64,000 nucleotides of DNA from Aspidapion aeneum (Eukaryota; Arthropoda; Insecta; Coleoptera; Brentidae): the NCBI GenBank assembly GCA_963576565.1, contig OY755047.1, forward strand, positions 9,456,931 through 9,520,930, written 5' to 3'. How positions within the stretch are numbered: position 1 is the stretch's first letter; each line of letters starts with the position of its first letter. Shown piece after piece: positions 1 to 13,853 of this stretch. A program made the translations under genes and the position numbers. Below the pieces are notes generated by a model. That model worked only from the letters and a program-made list of their open reading frames with translations, had not been told where the DNA came from and ran no database searches.

Positions 1-1902
1 ACTCTTGGGGTATAGTAGTAAGGTAAGTAAACAGTCACTTAAGATGATTGCCCCAAATGCCTCAATTTACTGTTTACTTCTGCTTATGCTGCAATATTTT
101 ATGCTGAGTTTATACACTATACATACAGATAAAAATAATAGTTGATTCTATAAAATAAAAAGTTGGACAACTTTTAACTTTTTTTATTTTTATCTGAAAA
201 CAGATGTGCAACATCACATCATATGATCTTTGTTGTTGTTTTGGTATAGAATTTGATTCTTTTTTTCAGTTTTTTTTAACCATTTTAAGATTTTTAAGCA
301 ATCCAACTTTAAAAAGCCATTTATCTTTTAATTCAAAAAAACTTACAGATTGTGTTTTTTTACAAAAATATTGATGTTTGTTTTTTATTTTGGCTGTCTA
401 AATAGCAAAATGGGTATTTTAATTTTTATATACATAACCCCAGCATAAAAATAAAACAAAAATACATATTAAAATAGAATTCATATTATTTTCTACAAAA
501 ACAGTGTTCAAAATTTATTAAAAAACTACCTCCGATAATGAAGTTTTTCACTGAAAACGGCGTCTTTCACAGAGCAAGTGCAAAAGTTTTGCACACGCTG
601 TATATAGCATGAAAATTTTTTTTACAACTCGCTCGAATTATGGACCTCGCTAAGGCTCGGCCCACCAAACTGTCTCGCTCATATAAATAAATTCATTTTT
701 AAAACTTGTTTTTTAAATAACTATTAATTTTGATTGGGCTGTTTCAACAACAAAATATTTTTATTTTAATTTTTACTTTAAAATGAGTCTCTGTGGCGGC
801 TCGTGGTCATTTGCAAAGGTGAAGCAAAACAATGACATAAAGGTACTCAGGCAAAAAAAATTAGGCATCATGATCAAAAACATTAATTTTGAGCCTTAAA
901 AAGTAGTTATTTTACCCATTATTGTAAAAAATAATATGATATTTAAGCTCCTGATTAATTTTTATCTGTATAAACCAAGCACACAATACGTTTCTGTTTT
1001 GAAACGACAGAATAAACCATTTGTATCTCCTTTTTTAAGTTTCACCTCCCAAGAAAATTTGTTTGGTGTTTGTGTTGATGTTTCGTATATATGTACCTGT
1101 TATTTAATAAATGTTTTTTGAACAAGATTTTTTTTTTTAATTGAAAAAATAAATACCAATATATATACGTACCTACCTAGTAAATTTCTATATTATGTTT
1201 ATTAGAGCTTATTTTAAGGAACGTGCACTAGAATTTTTTTTAAATTGTGAAATCATATAAAAATGTCCTCCTTTGGCTCCAGTGGGAGTTGGCAACCCTA
1301 AACCATTAGGACTTAAGCAAGACTCAAAAAAAAATACTTCAGAGAAAATTGATACTGACCATGAATTTTGAAACACCCTTGGTCGTAAAACAAAACAAAA
1401 AAAACTTATACAAAAATTCTGGTTATTTTTTATTTAAAAAAAACTAAAAACACTTACAAAAAAACAAAGTTTAAAAAATGGCACAAATATTTCTTTGGAA
1501 ATATCACATTTTTATAAAAATAAATTAAATATCTTAGAGATTCATAATTGTGCAAATTTCATTAAGATGGCACAATAGGAGATTCATATGAGACAGAAAG
1601 AGAAGTTTGAAATTATATAGCTATCCTTCCCCTACTTATTGGTACAGTCAGAGACTTTTTAAATTACCGTTGTATTTTTTTTCTGTCAAAATTTAATCAT
1701 TTAAAGAAATCAAAAAAAAAAAATCTTTAAATATCTATGTATACAGACAGAGGTAAGGTTCACAATTTTTTTGTTTTGGTTCAAATTGCTTTTCCGAATT
1801 TCAAATAGGAATATTTTTTTATTTACAAGCGCGGCAATTCAAAAATTCCCCAACTGTACCTATATGTGATACAACTTTGTTAAAACTTACTTTTTCCTGT
1901 TG
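1..1902. other. AT-rich non-coding flank
   Basis: I see no exon with convincing protein similarity on either strand. It holds many A/T runs and short spurious open frames. It lies downstream of the epsilon-tubulin stop codon, so the 3' UTR and polyadenylation site of that gene should be at its right end, but no signal could be fixed with confidence. Confidence 0.5.
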
Positions 1903-2079
1903 TTAACTGTCATCAAATAGTTTTAACATGGCACTTGTAGGGTGTAACCTTGGTATATTGACAGGTGTCATAGTTTCGATTTCCCTATACTTTTCCATCA
2001 CAGCCAAAATGTTTTCCTGAGATTCGATAAAAAAATCGATGTCGAAGTTTTCGATTTTTGTGTAATGGTGGATATGTGC
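1903..2079 (-). CDS. TUBE1: Epsilon-tubulin exon 8 (C-terminal, with stop)
   Basis: 58 codons plus TAA, phase 0, starting AHIHHYTKIENF directly after a T-rich AG acceptor at 2080-2081. The previous exon ends KLFRKK in phase 0, so the join reads KLFRKKAHIHHY, the conserved end of the tubulin C-terminal domain. The exon is too short and too isolated for an ATG-based ORF search. It is absent from the second copy of the gene. Confidence 0.9.
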   Translation of the reverse strand, partial: AHIHHYTKIENFDIDFFIESQENILAVMEKYREIETMTPVNIPRLHPTSAMLKLFDDS

Positions 2080-5000
2080 CTAAAAACATCAAACTTTCAA
2101 AAACTATACAGTTTATCAACAAAAGCAATGAGTTGCAGTATTGTGAGGCGATAGAGATGCGCAAAAACCATATCCAAAGTTAAGATGCGGAAAAACGTCA
2201 TTTAGCGAATTTTAGGCTAGGGAATTCCATAAGACCAAAATGGCCAAACTCTGAAAATTCATATTTCAAAAACTATACAGTTTATCAACAAAAGCTCCGA
2301 GTTGCAGTATGGTGGGGCCAAAGAGATGCGAAAAAACCACACCCTGAGTTTAGATTCGGAAAAACGTCATTTAGCGAATTTTAGGGTAGGGAATTCCAAA
2401 AGACCAAAATGGCTAAACTTTGAAAATTCATATTTCAAAAACTATACAGTTTATCAACAAAAGCTCCGAGTTGCAGTATGGTGGGGCCAAAGAGATGCGA
2501 AAAAACCACACCCTGAGTTTAGATTCGGAAAAACGTCATTTGGCGAATTTTAGGGTAGGGAATTCCATAAGACCAAAATGGCTAAACTTTGAAAATTCAT
2601 ATTTCAAAAACTATACAGTTTATCAACAAAAGCTCCGAGTTGCAGTATGGTGGGGCCAAAGAGATGCGAAAAAACCACACCCTGAGTTTAGATTCGGAAA
2701 AACGTCATTTGGCGAATTTTAGGGTAGGGAATTCCATAAGACCAAAATGGCTAAACTTTGAAAATTCATATTTCAAAAACTATACAGTTTATCAACAAAA
2801 ACACCGAGTTGCAGTATGGTGGGGCCATAGAGATGCGAAAAAACCACACCCTGAGTTTAGATTCGGAAAAACGTCATTTAGCGAATTTTAGGGTAGGGAA
2901 TTCCATAAGACCAAAATGGATAAACTTTGAAAATTCATATTTCAAAAACTATACAGTTTATCAACAAAAGCTCCGAGTTGCAGTATGGTGGGGCCATAGA
3001 GATGCGAAAAAACCACACCCTGAGTTTAGATTCGGAAAAACGTCATTTAGCGAATTTTAGGGTAGGGAATTCCATAAGACCAAAATGGATAAACTTTGAA
3101 AATTCATATTTCAAAAACTATACAGTTTATCAACAAAAGCTCCGAGTTGCAGTATGGTGGGGCCAAAGAGATGCGAAAAAACCACACCCTGAGTTTAGAT
3201 TCGGAAAAACGTCATTTAGCGAATTTTAGGGTAGGGAATTCCATAAGACCAATATGGCTAAACTTTGAAAATTCATATTTCAAAAACTATACAGTTTATC
3301 AACAAAAACACCGAGTTGCAGTATGGTGGGGCCATAGAGATGCGAAAAAACCACACCCTGAGTTTAGATTCGGAAAAACGTCATTTAGCGAATTTTAGGG
3401 TAGGGAATTCCAAAAGACCAAAATGGCCAAACTTCGAAAATTCATATTTCAAAAAATACACAGTTTATCAACAAAAGCACCGAGTTGCAGTATGGTGGGG
3501 CCATAGAGATGCGAAAAAACCACACCCTGAGTTTAGATTCGGAAAAACGTCATTTAGCGAATTTTAGGGTAGGGAATTCCATAAGACCAAAATGGCCAAA
3601 CTTTGAAAATTCATATTTCAAAAACTATACAGTTTATCAACAAAAGCATCGAGTTGCATTATGGTGGGGCCATAGAGATGCGAAAAAACCACACCCTGAG
3701 TTTATATTCGGAAAAACGTCATTTAGCGAATTTTAGGGTAGGAAATTCCATAAGACCAAAATGGCCAAACTTTGAAAATTCATATTTCAAAAAATATACA
3801 GTTTATCAACAAAAGCACCGAGTTGCAGTATGGTGGGCCATAGAGATGCAAAAAAACCACACCCTGAGTTTAGATTCGGAAAAACGTCATTTAGCGAATT
3901 TTAGGGTAGGGAATTCCATAAGACCAAAATGGCCAAACTTTGAAAATTCATATTTCAAAAAATATACAGTTTATCAACAAAAGCACCGAGTTGCAGTATG
4001 GTGGGGCCATAGAGATGCGAAAAAACCACACCCTGAGTTTCGATTCGAAAAAACGTCATTTAGCGAATTTTAGGGTAGGGAATTCCATAAGACCAAAATG
4101 GCTAAATTTTGAAAATTCATATTTCAAAAGCTATACAGTTTATCAACAAAAGCACCGAGTTGCAGTATGGTGGGGCCATAGAGATGCGAAAAAACCACAC
4201 CCTGAGTTTCGATTCGAAAAAACGTCATTTAGCGAATTTTAGGGTAGGGAATTCCATAAGACCAAAATGGCTAAATTTTGAAAATTCATATTTCAAAAGC
4301 TATACAGTTTATCAACAAAAGCACCGAGTTGCAGTATGGTGGGGCCATAGAGATGCGAAAAAACCACACCCTGAGTTTCGATTCGAAAAAACGTCATTTA
4401 GCGAATTTTAGGGTAGGGAATTCCATAAGACCAAAATGGCTAAATTTTGAAAATTCATATTTCAAAAGCTATACAGTTTATCAACAAAAGCACCGAGTTG
4501 CAGTATGGTGGGGCCATAGAGATGCGAAAAAACCACACCCTGAGTTTCGATTCGAAAAAACGTCATTTAGCGAATTTTAGGGTAGGGAATTCCATAAGAC
4601 CAAAATGGCTAAATTTTGAAAATTCATATTTCAAAAGCTATACAGTTTATCAACAAAAGCACCGAGTTGCAGTATGGTGGGGCCATAGAGATGCGAAAAA
4701 ACCACACCCTGAGTTTAGATTCGAAAAAACGTCATTTAGCGAATTTTAGGGTAGGGAATTCCATAAGACCAAAATGGCCAAACTTAGAAAATTCATATTT
4801 CAAAAACTATACAGTTTATCAACAAAAGCACCGAGTTGCAGTATGGTGGGGCCATAGAGATGCGAAAAAACCACACCCTGAGTTTCGATTCGAAAAAACG
4901 TCATTTAGCGAATTTTAGGGTAGGGAATTCCATAAGACCAAAATGGCTAAATTTTGAAAATTCATATTTCAAAAGCTATACAGTTTATCAACAAAAGCAC

Positions 5001-8000
5001 CGAGTTGCAGTATGGTGGGGCCATAGAGATGCGAAAAAACCACACCCTGAGTTTAGATTCGAAAAAACGTCATTTAGCGAATTTTAGGGTAGGGAATTCC
5101 ATAAGACCAAAATGGCCAAACTTAGAAAATTCATATTTCAAAAACTATACAGTTTATCAACAAAAGCACCGAGTTGCAGTATGGTGGGGCCATAGAGATG
5201 CGAAAAAACCACACCCTGAGTTTCGATTCGAAAAAACGTCATTTAGCGAATTTTAGGGTAGGGAATTCCATAAGACCAAAATGGCTAAATTTTGAAAATT
5301 CATATTTCAAAAGCTATACAGTTTATCAACAAAAGCACCGAGTTGCAGTATGGTGGGGCCATAGAGATGCGAAAAAACCACACCCTGAGTTTCGATTCGA
5401 AAAAACGTCATTTAGCGAATTTTAGGGTAGGGAATTCCAAAAGACCAAAATGGCCAAACTTTGAAAATTCATATTTCAAAAACTATACAGTTTATCAACA
5501 AAAACACCGAGTTGCAGTATGGTGGGGCCATAAAGATGCGAAAAAACCACACCCTGAGTTTATATTCGGAAAAACGTCATTTAGCGAATTTTAGGGTAGG
5601 GAATTCCAAAAGACCAAAATGGGCAAACTTAGAAAATTCATATTTTAAAAACTATACAGTTTATCAACAAAAGCATCGAGTTGCAGTATGGTGGGGCCAT
5701 AAAGATGCGAAAAAACCACACCCTGAGTTTAGATTCGGAAAAACGTCATTTAGCGAATTTTAGGGTAGGGAATTCCATAAGACCAAAATGGCTAAATTTT
5801 GAAAATTCATATTTCAAAAGCTATACAGTTTATCAACAAAAGCACGGAGTTGCAGTATGGTGGGGCCATAGAGATGCGAAAAAACCACACTTTGAGTTTC
5901 GATTCGGAAAAACGTCATTTAACGAATTTTAGGGTAGGGAATTCCATAAGACCAAAATGGCCAAACTTTGAACATTCATATTTCAAAAACTATACAGTTT
6001 ATCAACAAAAGCACCGAGTTGCAGTATGATGGGGCCATAGAGATGCGAAAAAACCACACCCTGAGTTTAGATTCGGAAAAACGTCATTTAGCAAATTTTA
6101 GGGTAGGGAATTCCATAAGACCAAAATGGCCAAACTTTGAAAATTCATATTTCAAAAACTATACAGTTTATCAACAAAAACACCGAGTTGCAGTATGGTG
6201 GGGCCATAAAGATGCGAAAAAACCACACCCTGAGTTTATATTCGGAAAAACGTCATTTAGCGAATTTTAGGGTAGGGAATTCCAAAAGACCAAAATGGGC
6301 AAACTTAGAAAATTCATATTTTAAAAACTATACAGTTTATCAACAAAAGCATCGAGTTGCAGTATGGTGGGGCCATAAAGATGCGAAAAAACCACACCCT
6401 GAGTTTAGATTCGGAAAAACGTCATTTAGCGAATTTTAGGGTAGGGAATTCCATAAGACCAAAATGGCTAAATTTTGAAAATTCATATTTCAAAAGCTAT
6501 ACAGTTTATCAACAAAAGCACGGAGTTGCAGTATGGTGGGGCCATAGAGATGCGAAAAAACCACACTTTGAGTTTCGATTCGGAAAAACGTCATTTAACG
6601 AATTTTAGGGTAGGGAATTCCATAAGACCAAAATGGCCAAACTTTGAACATTCATATTTCAAAAACTATACAGTTTATCAACAAAAGCACCGAGTTGCAG
6701 TATGATGGGGCCATAGAGATGCGAAAAAACCACACCCTGAGTTTAGATTCGGAAAAACGTCATTTAGCAAATTTTAGGGTAGGGAATTCCATAAGACCAA
6801 AATGGCCAAACTTTGAAAATTCATATTTCAAAAACTATACAGTTTATCAACAAAAGCACCTAGTTGCAGTGTGTAAAAAACGTCATTTAGCGAATTTTAG
6901 GGTAGGGAATCCCATAAGACCACAATGCTCAAATAATAGGGACTTATTGGAATCAAACCTGACCTTATTTTGAAATCGGCAGTATTTTGACAGATTTACA
7001 TATACAAAGCAGCTGCTTTCTCTCAAAATTCGGCCTTTGTGTATTTAAGAACCGGATTTATTAGTGCCTGTTTTTATTAAATGAAAGTGAGCGACTTTAT
7101 TTTAAAATTTGACTTTGGTATGTCAATTTTGAGAGATCAACTGTTACTGTAAATCTGTCAGAATAAAGCCGACTCTAAAATAAAGTCAGGTTTTATTCCA
7201 ATAAGTCCCCAATGTGTATTTTAAAAATTTTACATTAACTTATTTAATGGAAATTGAAGAAATCGTCCATGTTGGGTGGAGGTGATTTATAAATCAAACA
7301 AGTTCAGTCGTTCTCCACTAGTTTTATTTTTACAACTACATGTTTCGAGAGCATACTCATCTTCAGGTTGTACAGGGTGTCCCAAATTGGACACTTTTAG
7401 GGGGTTTAATGTACTTCTAGGGGAGACAGAGAAAAACTGACCACGCATTGCGAGGCTCAAATTTCAAGAGAAGGCTTATAGTGAAAACCGTATTTTAAAA
7501 TATCGTCTCGTCTTTGAGCTACGGGGGCTTTTTGAAAAGTCTGCATTTTGGAAGGAAGTCTATAACTTCGTTATTAGTGGAAATTTTGATTTAGAGTAAA
7601 TTGCAATTTTATAGACTTTGTCACGGGGAATCCACCCGCTAAATTAAATTTTAACTGTCACTTTTAGTTTTTGAGATATGACATAAAGTTGCATTTTTTC
7701 TTATGGAATGGCCTATATTTTAATTAATTTTCGAATTCGTCATTGAATTCTTTTCAAAATGATGTATCATATGTTATAGTTTGATTGAGTGGTTTCGGAG
7801 ATAATTAAAGTTTTTCATTTTTGTCTAGTGTGCGTTGAATGACGTGATGCGCCATTGACATGAAAGCCTTGCTGTCAAATCCTACTTCATAAGAAAAAAT
7901 GCAACTTTATGTCATATCTCAAAATCTAAAAGTGACAGTTAAAATTTAATTTAGCGGGTGGATTCCTCGTGACAAAGTCTATAAAATTGCAATTTACTCC

Positions 8001-11000
8001 AAATCAAAATTTCCACCAATAACGACGTTATAGACCCCCTTCCAAAATGCAGACTTTTCAAAAAGCCCCCATAGCTCAAAGATAAGACGATATTTCAAAA
8101 TACGGTTTTCACTATAAGTCTTCTCTTGAAATTTGAGCCTCGCAATGCGTGGTCAGTTTTTCTCTATCTCCCCTAGAAGTACCTTAAACCCCCTAAAAGT
8201 GCCCAATTTGGGACACCCTGTACACTGAAAGAAAATTAGGTGAAATAAATGCCCGGTTCCTACAATTATTTATAAAATTAGTAACCTCCCAAAATCAACA
8301 AAAGAACAACCTAAACTTAAAAGAATAAAACCTACCTTGATGGAGTTATTCCATCGCCATTGCCTACAGTTTGTAGGCTTAAAAAATTTTACAGCAGCAT
8401 TTGCAATAATTGTAGGAACCGGGCATTTATTTCACCTAATTTTCTTTCAGTGTACAACCTGAAGATGAGAGCGTATCCTCTCGAAACATGTAGTTTTAAA
8501 AATAAAACTAGTGGAGAACGACTGAACTTGTTTGATTTATAAATCACCTCTTACCGTTTTCGAAATCCCCATGTAGTTGCTTTTATTTGGGACACCTTGT
8601 ATATCTTACTAGCTTTTGGTGACACATAATAATTTAAAATCTGACATGTTCAGTTTACAACAAGTTTTACTTATAAAAAAACCTTTATTTTTGTCAAAAA
8701 TGTTGGTTTTGTTTAAAAAAAAAGTTCCAAAACTCAAAAACAACCTTAACTCACCTTTTTTCGAAACAGCTTGTTAAACTGACTATTGATATTCTCAAAT
8801 AAGTCCGCCATACCCGTCGAATTAAATAAAGCAAAAATGGCAACAGAGTTATTTGGGGTTGCAACGTTGCATAGACCAGTTTTAATCGATTTTTTCGACC
8901 ATGAAGTGAATTTGGCTTTGTTTTGTAATTTTTCTGTATAGCTTTGTAAATCTGATAAGTTGTAGTCACCTCTACCAATAAGGGTTGTCCCTAGAAGAAT
9001 TGATTTTGGACCTAAAAAAGAAAATATATACAGCGTGGTAACCAGCCTTCAATCTAGGGGTACGATTTTTCATAGGCCATAAGGATTGCATGGGAGAACA
9101 GAACAACGTTGCCACTTTAGCGAAAATATCAGTAAAATCCGCTACTTGGTTCGCGAAAGGTCAAAAGTGAATTCATTAAACGGGGTGATAAACAACCAGA
9201 ATAATAGAATTCTGCTTATTCCTAAATGTAAATAATTCATTTACTTTTACAAACAAACATAATTTTAAAGTGTTATTATTCTTGTTATTGGTTTTCGTTT
9301 CACATTCACTTAAGTCAATGTTTTTACACCACAGTTTACCAATCTACTGGTACGCTAACTATTATTTAATTTTAGGTTCTTTTTAATACATTTTAGTCTA
9401 ACCCTAACAAAGGTAATGGTAGACTACAGTGAACGCAGCGTGATTATAGGACGCGGGAGGGTGGTCGAGACCTTAGGGGGGCGGCAGAGGTGGTATTTAG
9501 CCTCAAAAGTAGTTCCGCGGAGCTCATTTAGTACTTTTTCAAGACAAATATGGATGATTCTACCAAAAATGGGCTATATGGATATCATTTTTGGTCATTG
9601 CCTTTAAATAACAGTACAGCACAGTAAATAATTTTGTTTTGTTAAATTTATGTAACTAATTAGGTGTAAGCTAAGAAACATTTATTTTCCCAAATTTTAG
9701 GAATTATTGCATAAAAATGCCAGAGGAATGAGTTTTTTAATGATTTTCCAATTTAAATCAAAATCTATTTAGACTACTTAACTTAAGTTTTATATAAACA
9801 AAGTTCCTATACTTATAATTTTAAAACAACAAAAAAATTATACTATTAATATCAGTCGAATATTTACTTACCAGAGGAATGATAATTGAAGCGTTTCTTT
9901 TTGATTTCTCCGAAAAAAACTAATTTTCTTCCGAAAATAAAAAGATCTATAACTTAAACCAAACTAAAGTTGACATTATCTGTCAAAACTTGTCATCCTC
10001 ACAAGTAAATTAGATATCCAGGGCCGTCTCTTTCTCTAGAAATTAACCGGTGGTATTCACAAATATTGTGTTATTAAAAATGGAGCACGTTTAAAATTGT
10101 AAAATTTTACGGAGAAGATGTAAATTCGGATTTTCAAAAATATGACTGCAAACTTAAGTTTTATCAATTTTTTGATAAATAGTTAAGACTTGGTTAAATA
10201 TTATTTATTAGGATATTTTTTTCAATCTGAGTTTTTAATATTTGGTTTGGGACTAGACCAGAGGAATGAGGTATTTGCTTTGTAATAAAAAAAAAATTAT
10301 AAACTTGCAATTTTTTTTATACATTAAACTCAAATGCTCCATAAAGAAAACATTTCGTTTTAAATATTTTAACTAAAACTATGCTTCATTTGCAGTCTGT
10401 GTTTGAAAAATATGCATTCCCACTCCACAGCACCATTTTTGTAGAATCATCCATATCATAATTATGAGTACTAATGCCCTTTAAATTAAAAAAGAAAATT
10501 TTCAGAAAATATTGAAGTAATGTTACTTTAAGTGCTCGCAGGTGACATGCGCCACAGGCAAAAATGTTTTAAATACAAATATCAAATTAAATGATTTGGT
10601 TATCATAACAAGTGATCACATTCAATCACCTTTGAAATGGCCGGTCGGACGGGTCATCGAACTGCATCCCGGCGGGGACGGTCAGGTGCGTGTTGCGACG
10701 GTACAAACGGTTACCGGTATTTATAAGCGGCCAGTTGTAAAACTGTGCCTCTTGCCAAATTAAAAGTAATTTTAATTTTTCTACCTATTACCGGGTATTA
10801 CAATAGGTTTTTCGTTATTTTTTTTGAATTTTTTGTTTGTTTGTTTTGCCTTTTTCGGGATTTCGTTATCTCTAAATAAACTTACGATACTTATCTGTTT
10901 TCATTCATTTATATTTATCGGTCGATCCTTTTTCTTATATCTATATCTGTCCGGTTGAGATTCTAAAATTGTGTGTTTTGGAGGGCAGTTATGTTAGCTC

Positions 11001-13769
11001 CCGCTAAATTTCGCGGTTGTTTATATATTTTTAAAACCACACAATTGTATGAAGGACAGACTGCATTTCGCGCATTTGGACATGCGCACCAACAACCAGA
11101 GAGATCCTTTGTCAAGCGCCTCGAGAAATGGCGTGTTAATTTCGTTCTCCAACTATTTCAAATATCTACACCTGAAAGTGCTCGATTTTGGTGTACTGAA
11201 GCATAGAAAAGAAACTTTAGCCCTTCAGCTACGTGGTGACATCATTAGATCCAATCAGGGGCCCCTTAGAACGTGGAGAAATTGGCTGCAAACTGGTGAG
11301 TGCCTTTGTTTCTGATTGCCGTTGTGTGGCACAACAATTAACCTATGGACCTTTTCATTATTTCGTAATTTCATATCAATATATTTATGTTTGTTCGCGC
11401 TTCATTTAATTAAAATATTTACAGTCCATTGCAGTTATCGTTTTTCTTACTGCGGGCATAACAGGAACATTTTGAAAAAAAAAATCAATACAGCAAGAAA
11501 AGTTGATAGTAAAGTTGATTGTTTTAGGTAAAATTGGTTAAATAATACTTTTAACTAACCCTTTTTTTAAACCAAAATCTAATGCCGACATAAAACTTGT
11601 GTATCATATTGGGTTAAATTCGTTTGAGATTTTCTTGAGTTATCGTGTATGGAGACAATATATTTTATTATCCGATCTAGGTGTTTTAGGAACTAAACAA
11701 CTCACATTTAATAAAATTTTAAAAATAAAATGTTCACGTTTTTAATAGTCTACTTCTTGTATGGTGACAAGTCAAGTAATAATTCTCGCTCTAAAAAATG
11801 TTTTAGATTGTTCGCCCCTTGACGAGTGCGACCGCGTGCGCCTGTAGTAATTTATCTAGGTTAACTTTGACAACGCTGCAAAGCTTTCTGCGAGACTCGG
11901 GCGTATCGCGGTCTTTTTTTAATAAATGCTATACTCTATCTGTTTTTAGCCTCTCATAGAAATTTATACTCCTTGATGTGAATTGATTGTTCACGCGGTA
12001 TAAAATGTGTTCTTAAAGTTTGTAGGTTACAAAAAGGCATAGGGAACTCCAAGCTCATACATTTTCTAGTAATTTATTGAAATTAATGAGTTCTTACCTA
12101 GTGGATCTATTTTGATGAGCTGGTTTAGTCTGTTACATGAAGCAAGAAAATTCTCTTCTTTTATTTGTTTGCTAAAAATGAAAAAAACTATAAATGTATC
12201 ATTTTTCAAAAGATCATTATTGTAGGTAAATTTTTTAACAGCGAAGAAGAAAAGAGAGACCATAAAAGAGAATATGTAAAATTTTGATTTGCTTTTTTCA
12301 TATTTTACAGCTCAACAAAAAACTAACCTTATACTTTTTCCATTTTTAACGACATTGCTGGGAATATGATTAAAACCGGTTGATAAAAAATGTAACTGTG
12401 GATAAGGTACCATGTTTGTGTTGATTTCGTTCATGTCAAAGTTTAACTCTCCAGGAAATCTTGAACCACTAAAAGAATAATATACTATGTGACAATTATA
12501 TTGGTATATCTGTAACTAGTACGCTAAGCAGAATATATGGCAAAATAATAAGAAATAAAGTGGAGAGGGAATATAAAGATATGGAGGCAGAAGAACAAGC
12601 CGGTTTCAGGGCGGGTAGATCGACTTCAGATCATCTCTTTTGTATAACCCAAGTTATTGAAAAGAAAATGGCATACGGACAAGAGCTGCATCTGCTTTAC
12701 GTAGATTTGCAGAAGGCATATGATAGTATACCACTAAATCTTCTTTGGAAAGCGTTGGAAAAGACAAGCATAAGCGTACAGCTAATTAAGGCCATCAAAG
12801 AGTTATACCGCAATAGTAAGGCAAAAGTTAAAATAAAAGCAAAACTAACCAAAGGCTTTCAAGTAAATAAAGGTCTTAAACAAGGTTGCTGTATCTCGCC
12901 TACGCTCTTCAAGATATACTTGAAACAAGTCCTTAAAGTCTGGAAGAGAAAATGCCAAAACATGGGAATTCCGTTGGATGAAACCACCTTGTATACTTTA
13001 TGTTTCGCCGATGATCAGATAGTGGTGGCTCAGGATTATGACGACCTCGAATATATGACACGAAAACTAATAGAAGAGTACAATAAGTGGGGACTAGAGG
13101 TTAATATCAATAAGACAGAGTATATGTGTATTGGTGGAACGAAACAGGATCTAGTCTTAAATACTGGGCAGCAAATTCAGTCCTGTGATGAGTATAAATA
13201 CTTAGGGCTAAAAATTACAGCTGACGGAACACTAGACAAAGCTATAAAAGATAGAAACGTACAAGGAAGAAAAGCAATAACTTTATTAAATGGAATATTT
13301 TGGGACCAAAGTATATCAAAACATAACAAAAAGCTTATATATAACACATTGTAAAAAGTATTATTACATACGGCTCAGAAGTATGGCCAATCAAAGATAG
13401 AACAGAAAAAATGCTTTCCGCTACGGAAATGGATTATTGGAGAAGAGCAGCAGGGAAATCAAAAAGAGAAAGAGTTACAAATCAAAGAATAAGAGAAATT
13501 ATGACAGTGGGTGAACGTACTTTAGTGGATGATATAAGAACAAAATAACTGGTGTGGTACGGACATGTACAAAGAATGGATGATGGAAGACTACCTAAAC
13601 AAATATTACAATGGAAACAAACTGACCGAAGAAAACGAGGAAGGCCTAGGAGAAGCTGAAGAGAAGGAATAGACAGTGAAATAAGAATAAGAGGCCTTCA
13701 TGATGAATTATGGGCAAACAGAAACGAGTGGAGATTGGGTATCGGAAGACGTAGAACGTTGTGAAACCG

Positions 13770-13853
<84 letters not shown>

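Larger units (their letters stand above)
7279..8550. mobile_element. Outer foldback element, split by two nested MITEs
   Basis: The left arm, 7279-7372, and the right arm, 8453-8550, are near-perfect inverted copies (GAGGTGATTTATAAATC at one end, GATTTATAAATCACCTC at the other). They meet at a central CAGGTTG-TA-CAACCTG. The arms are separated only because two other elements have inserted at that central TA. The right arm contains the breakpoint of the epsilon-tubulin segmental duplication. Confidence 0.85.
9031..11999. mobile_element. Composite insertion private to copy 1, with a BEL fragment
   Basis: The matching intron of the second copy runs almost directly from GAAAAAATATA to TATAAAATG; here about 2.97 kb lies between the same flanks. 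It contains the C-terminal end of a BEL/Pao polyprotein, an exon-like open frame at 11.0-11.3 kb, and three copies of CCAGAGGAATGA (near 9723, 9873 and 10259). It also has an inverted pair of about 24 bp around ATATGGATGATTCTAC (near 9549 and 10434). I could not identify clean LTRs. A deletion from the second copy would be the alternative explanation. Confidence 0.6.

Noticed and set aside
2302..6973. Series of overlapping open frames of about 100 codons in the satellite
   Set aside because: They repeat with the 169-bp period, overlap each other in shifted frames and resemble no protein; they follow from a stop-poor monomer.
7373..8220. CRISPR-like or regulatory repeat region
   Set aside because: The repeats are two long inverted arms, not spaced direct repeats; it is a foldback DNA element in a eukaryotic genome.
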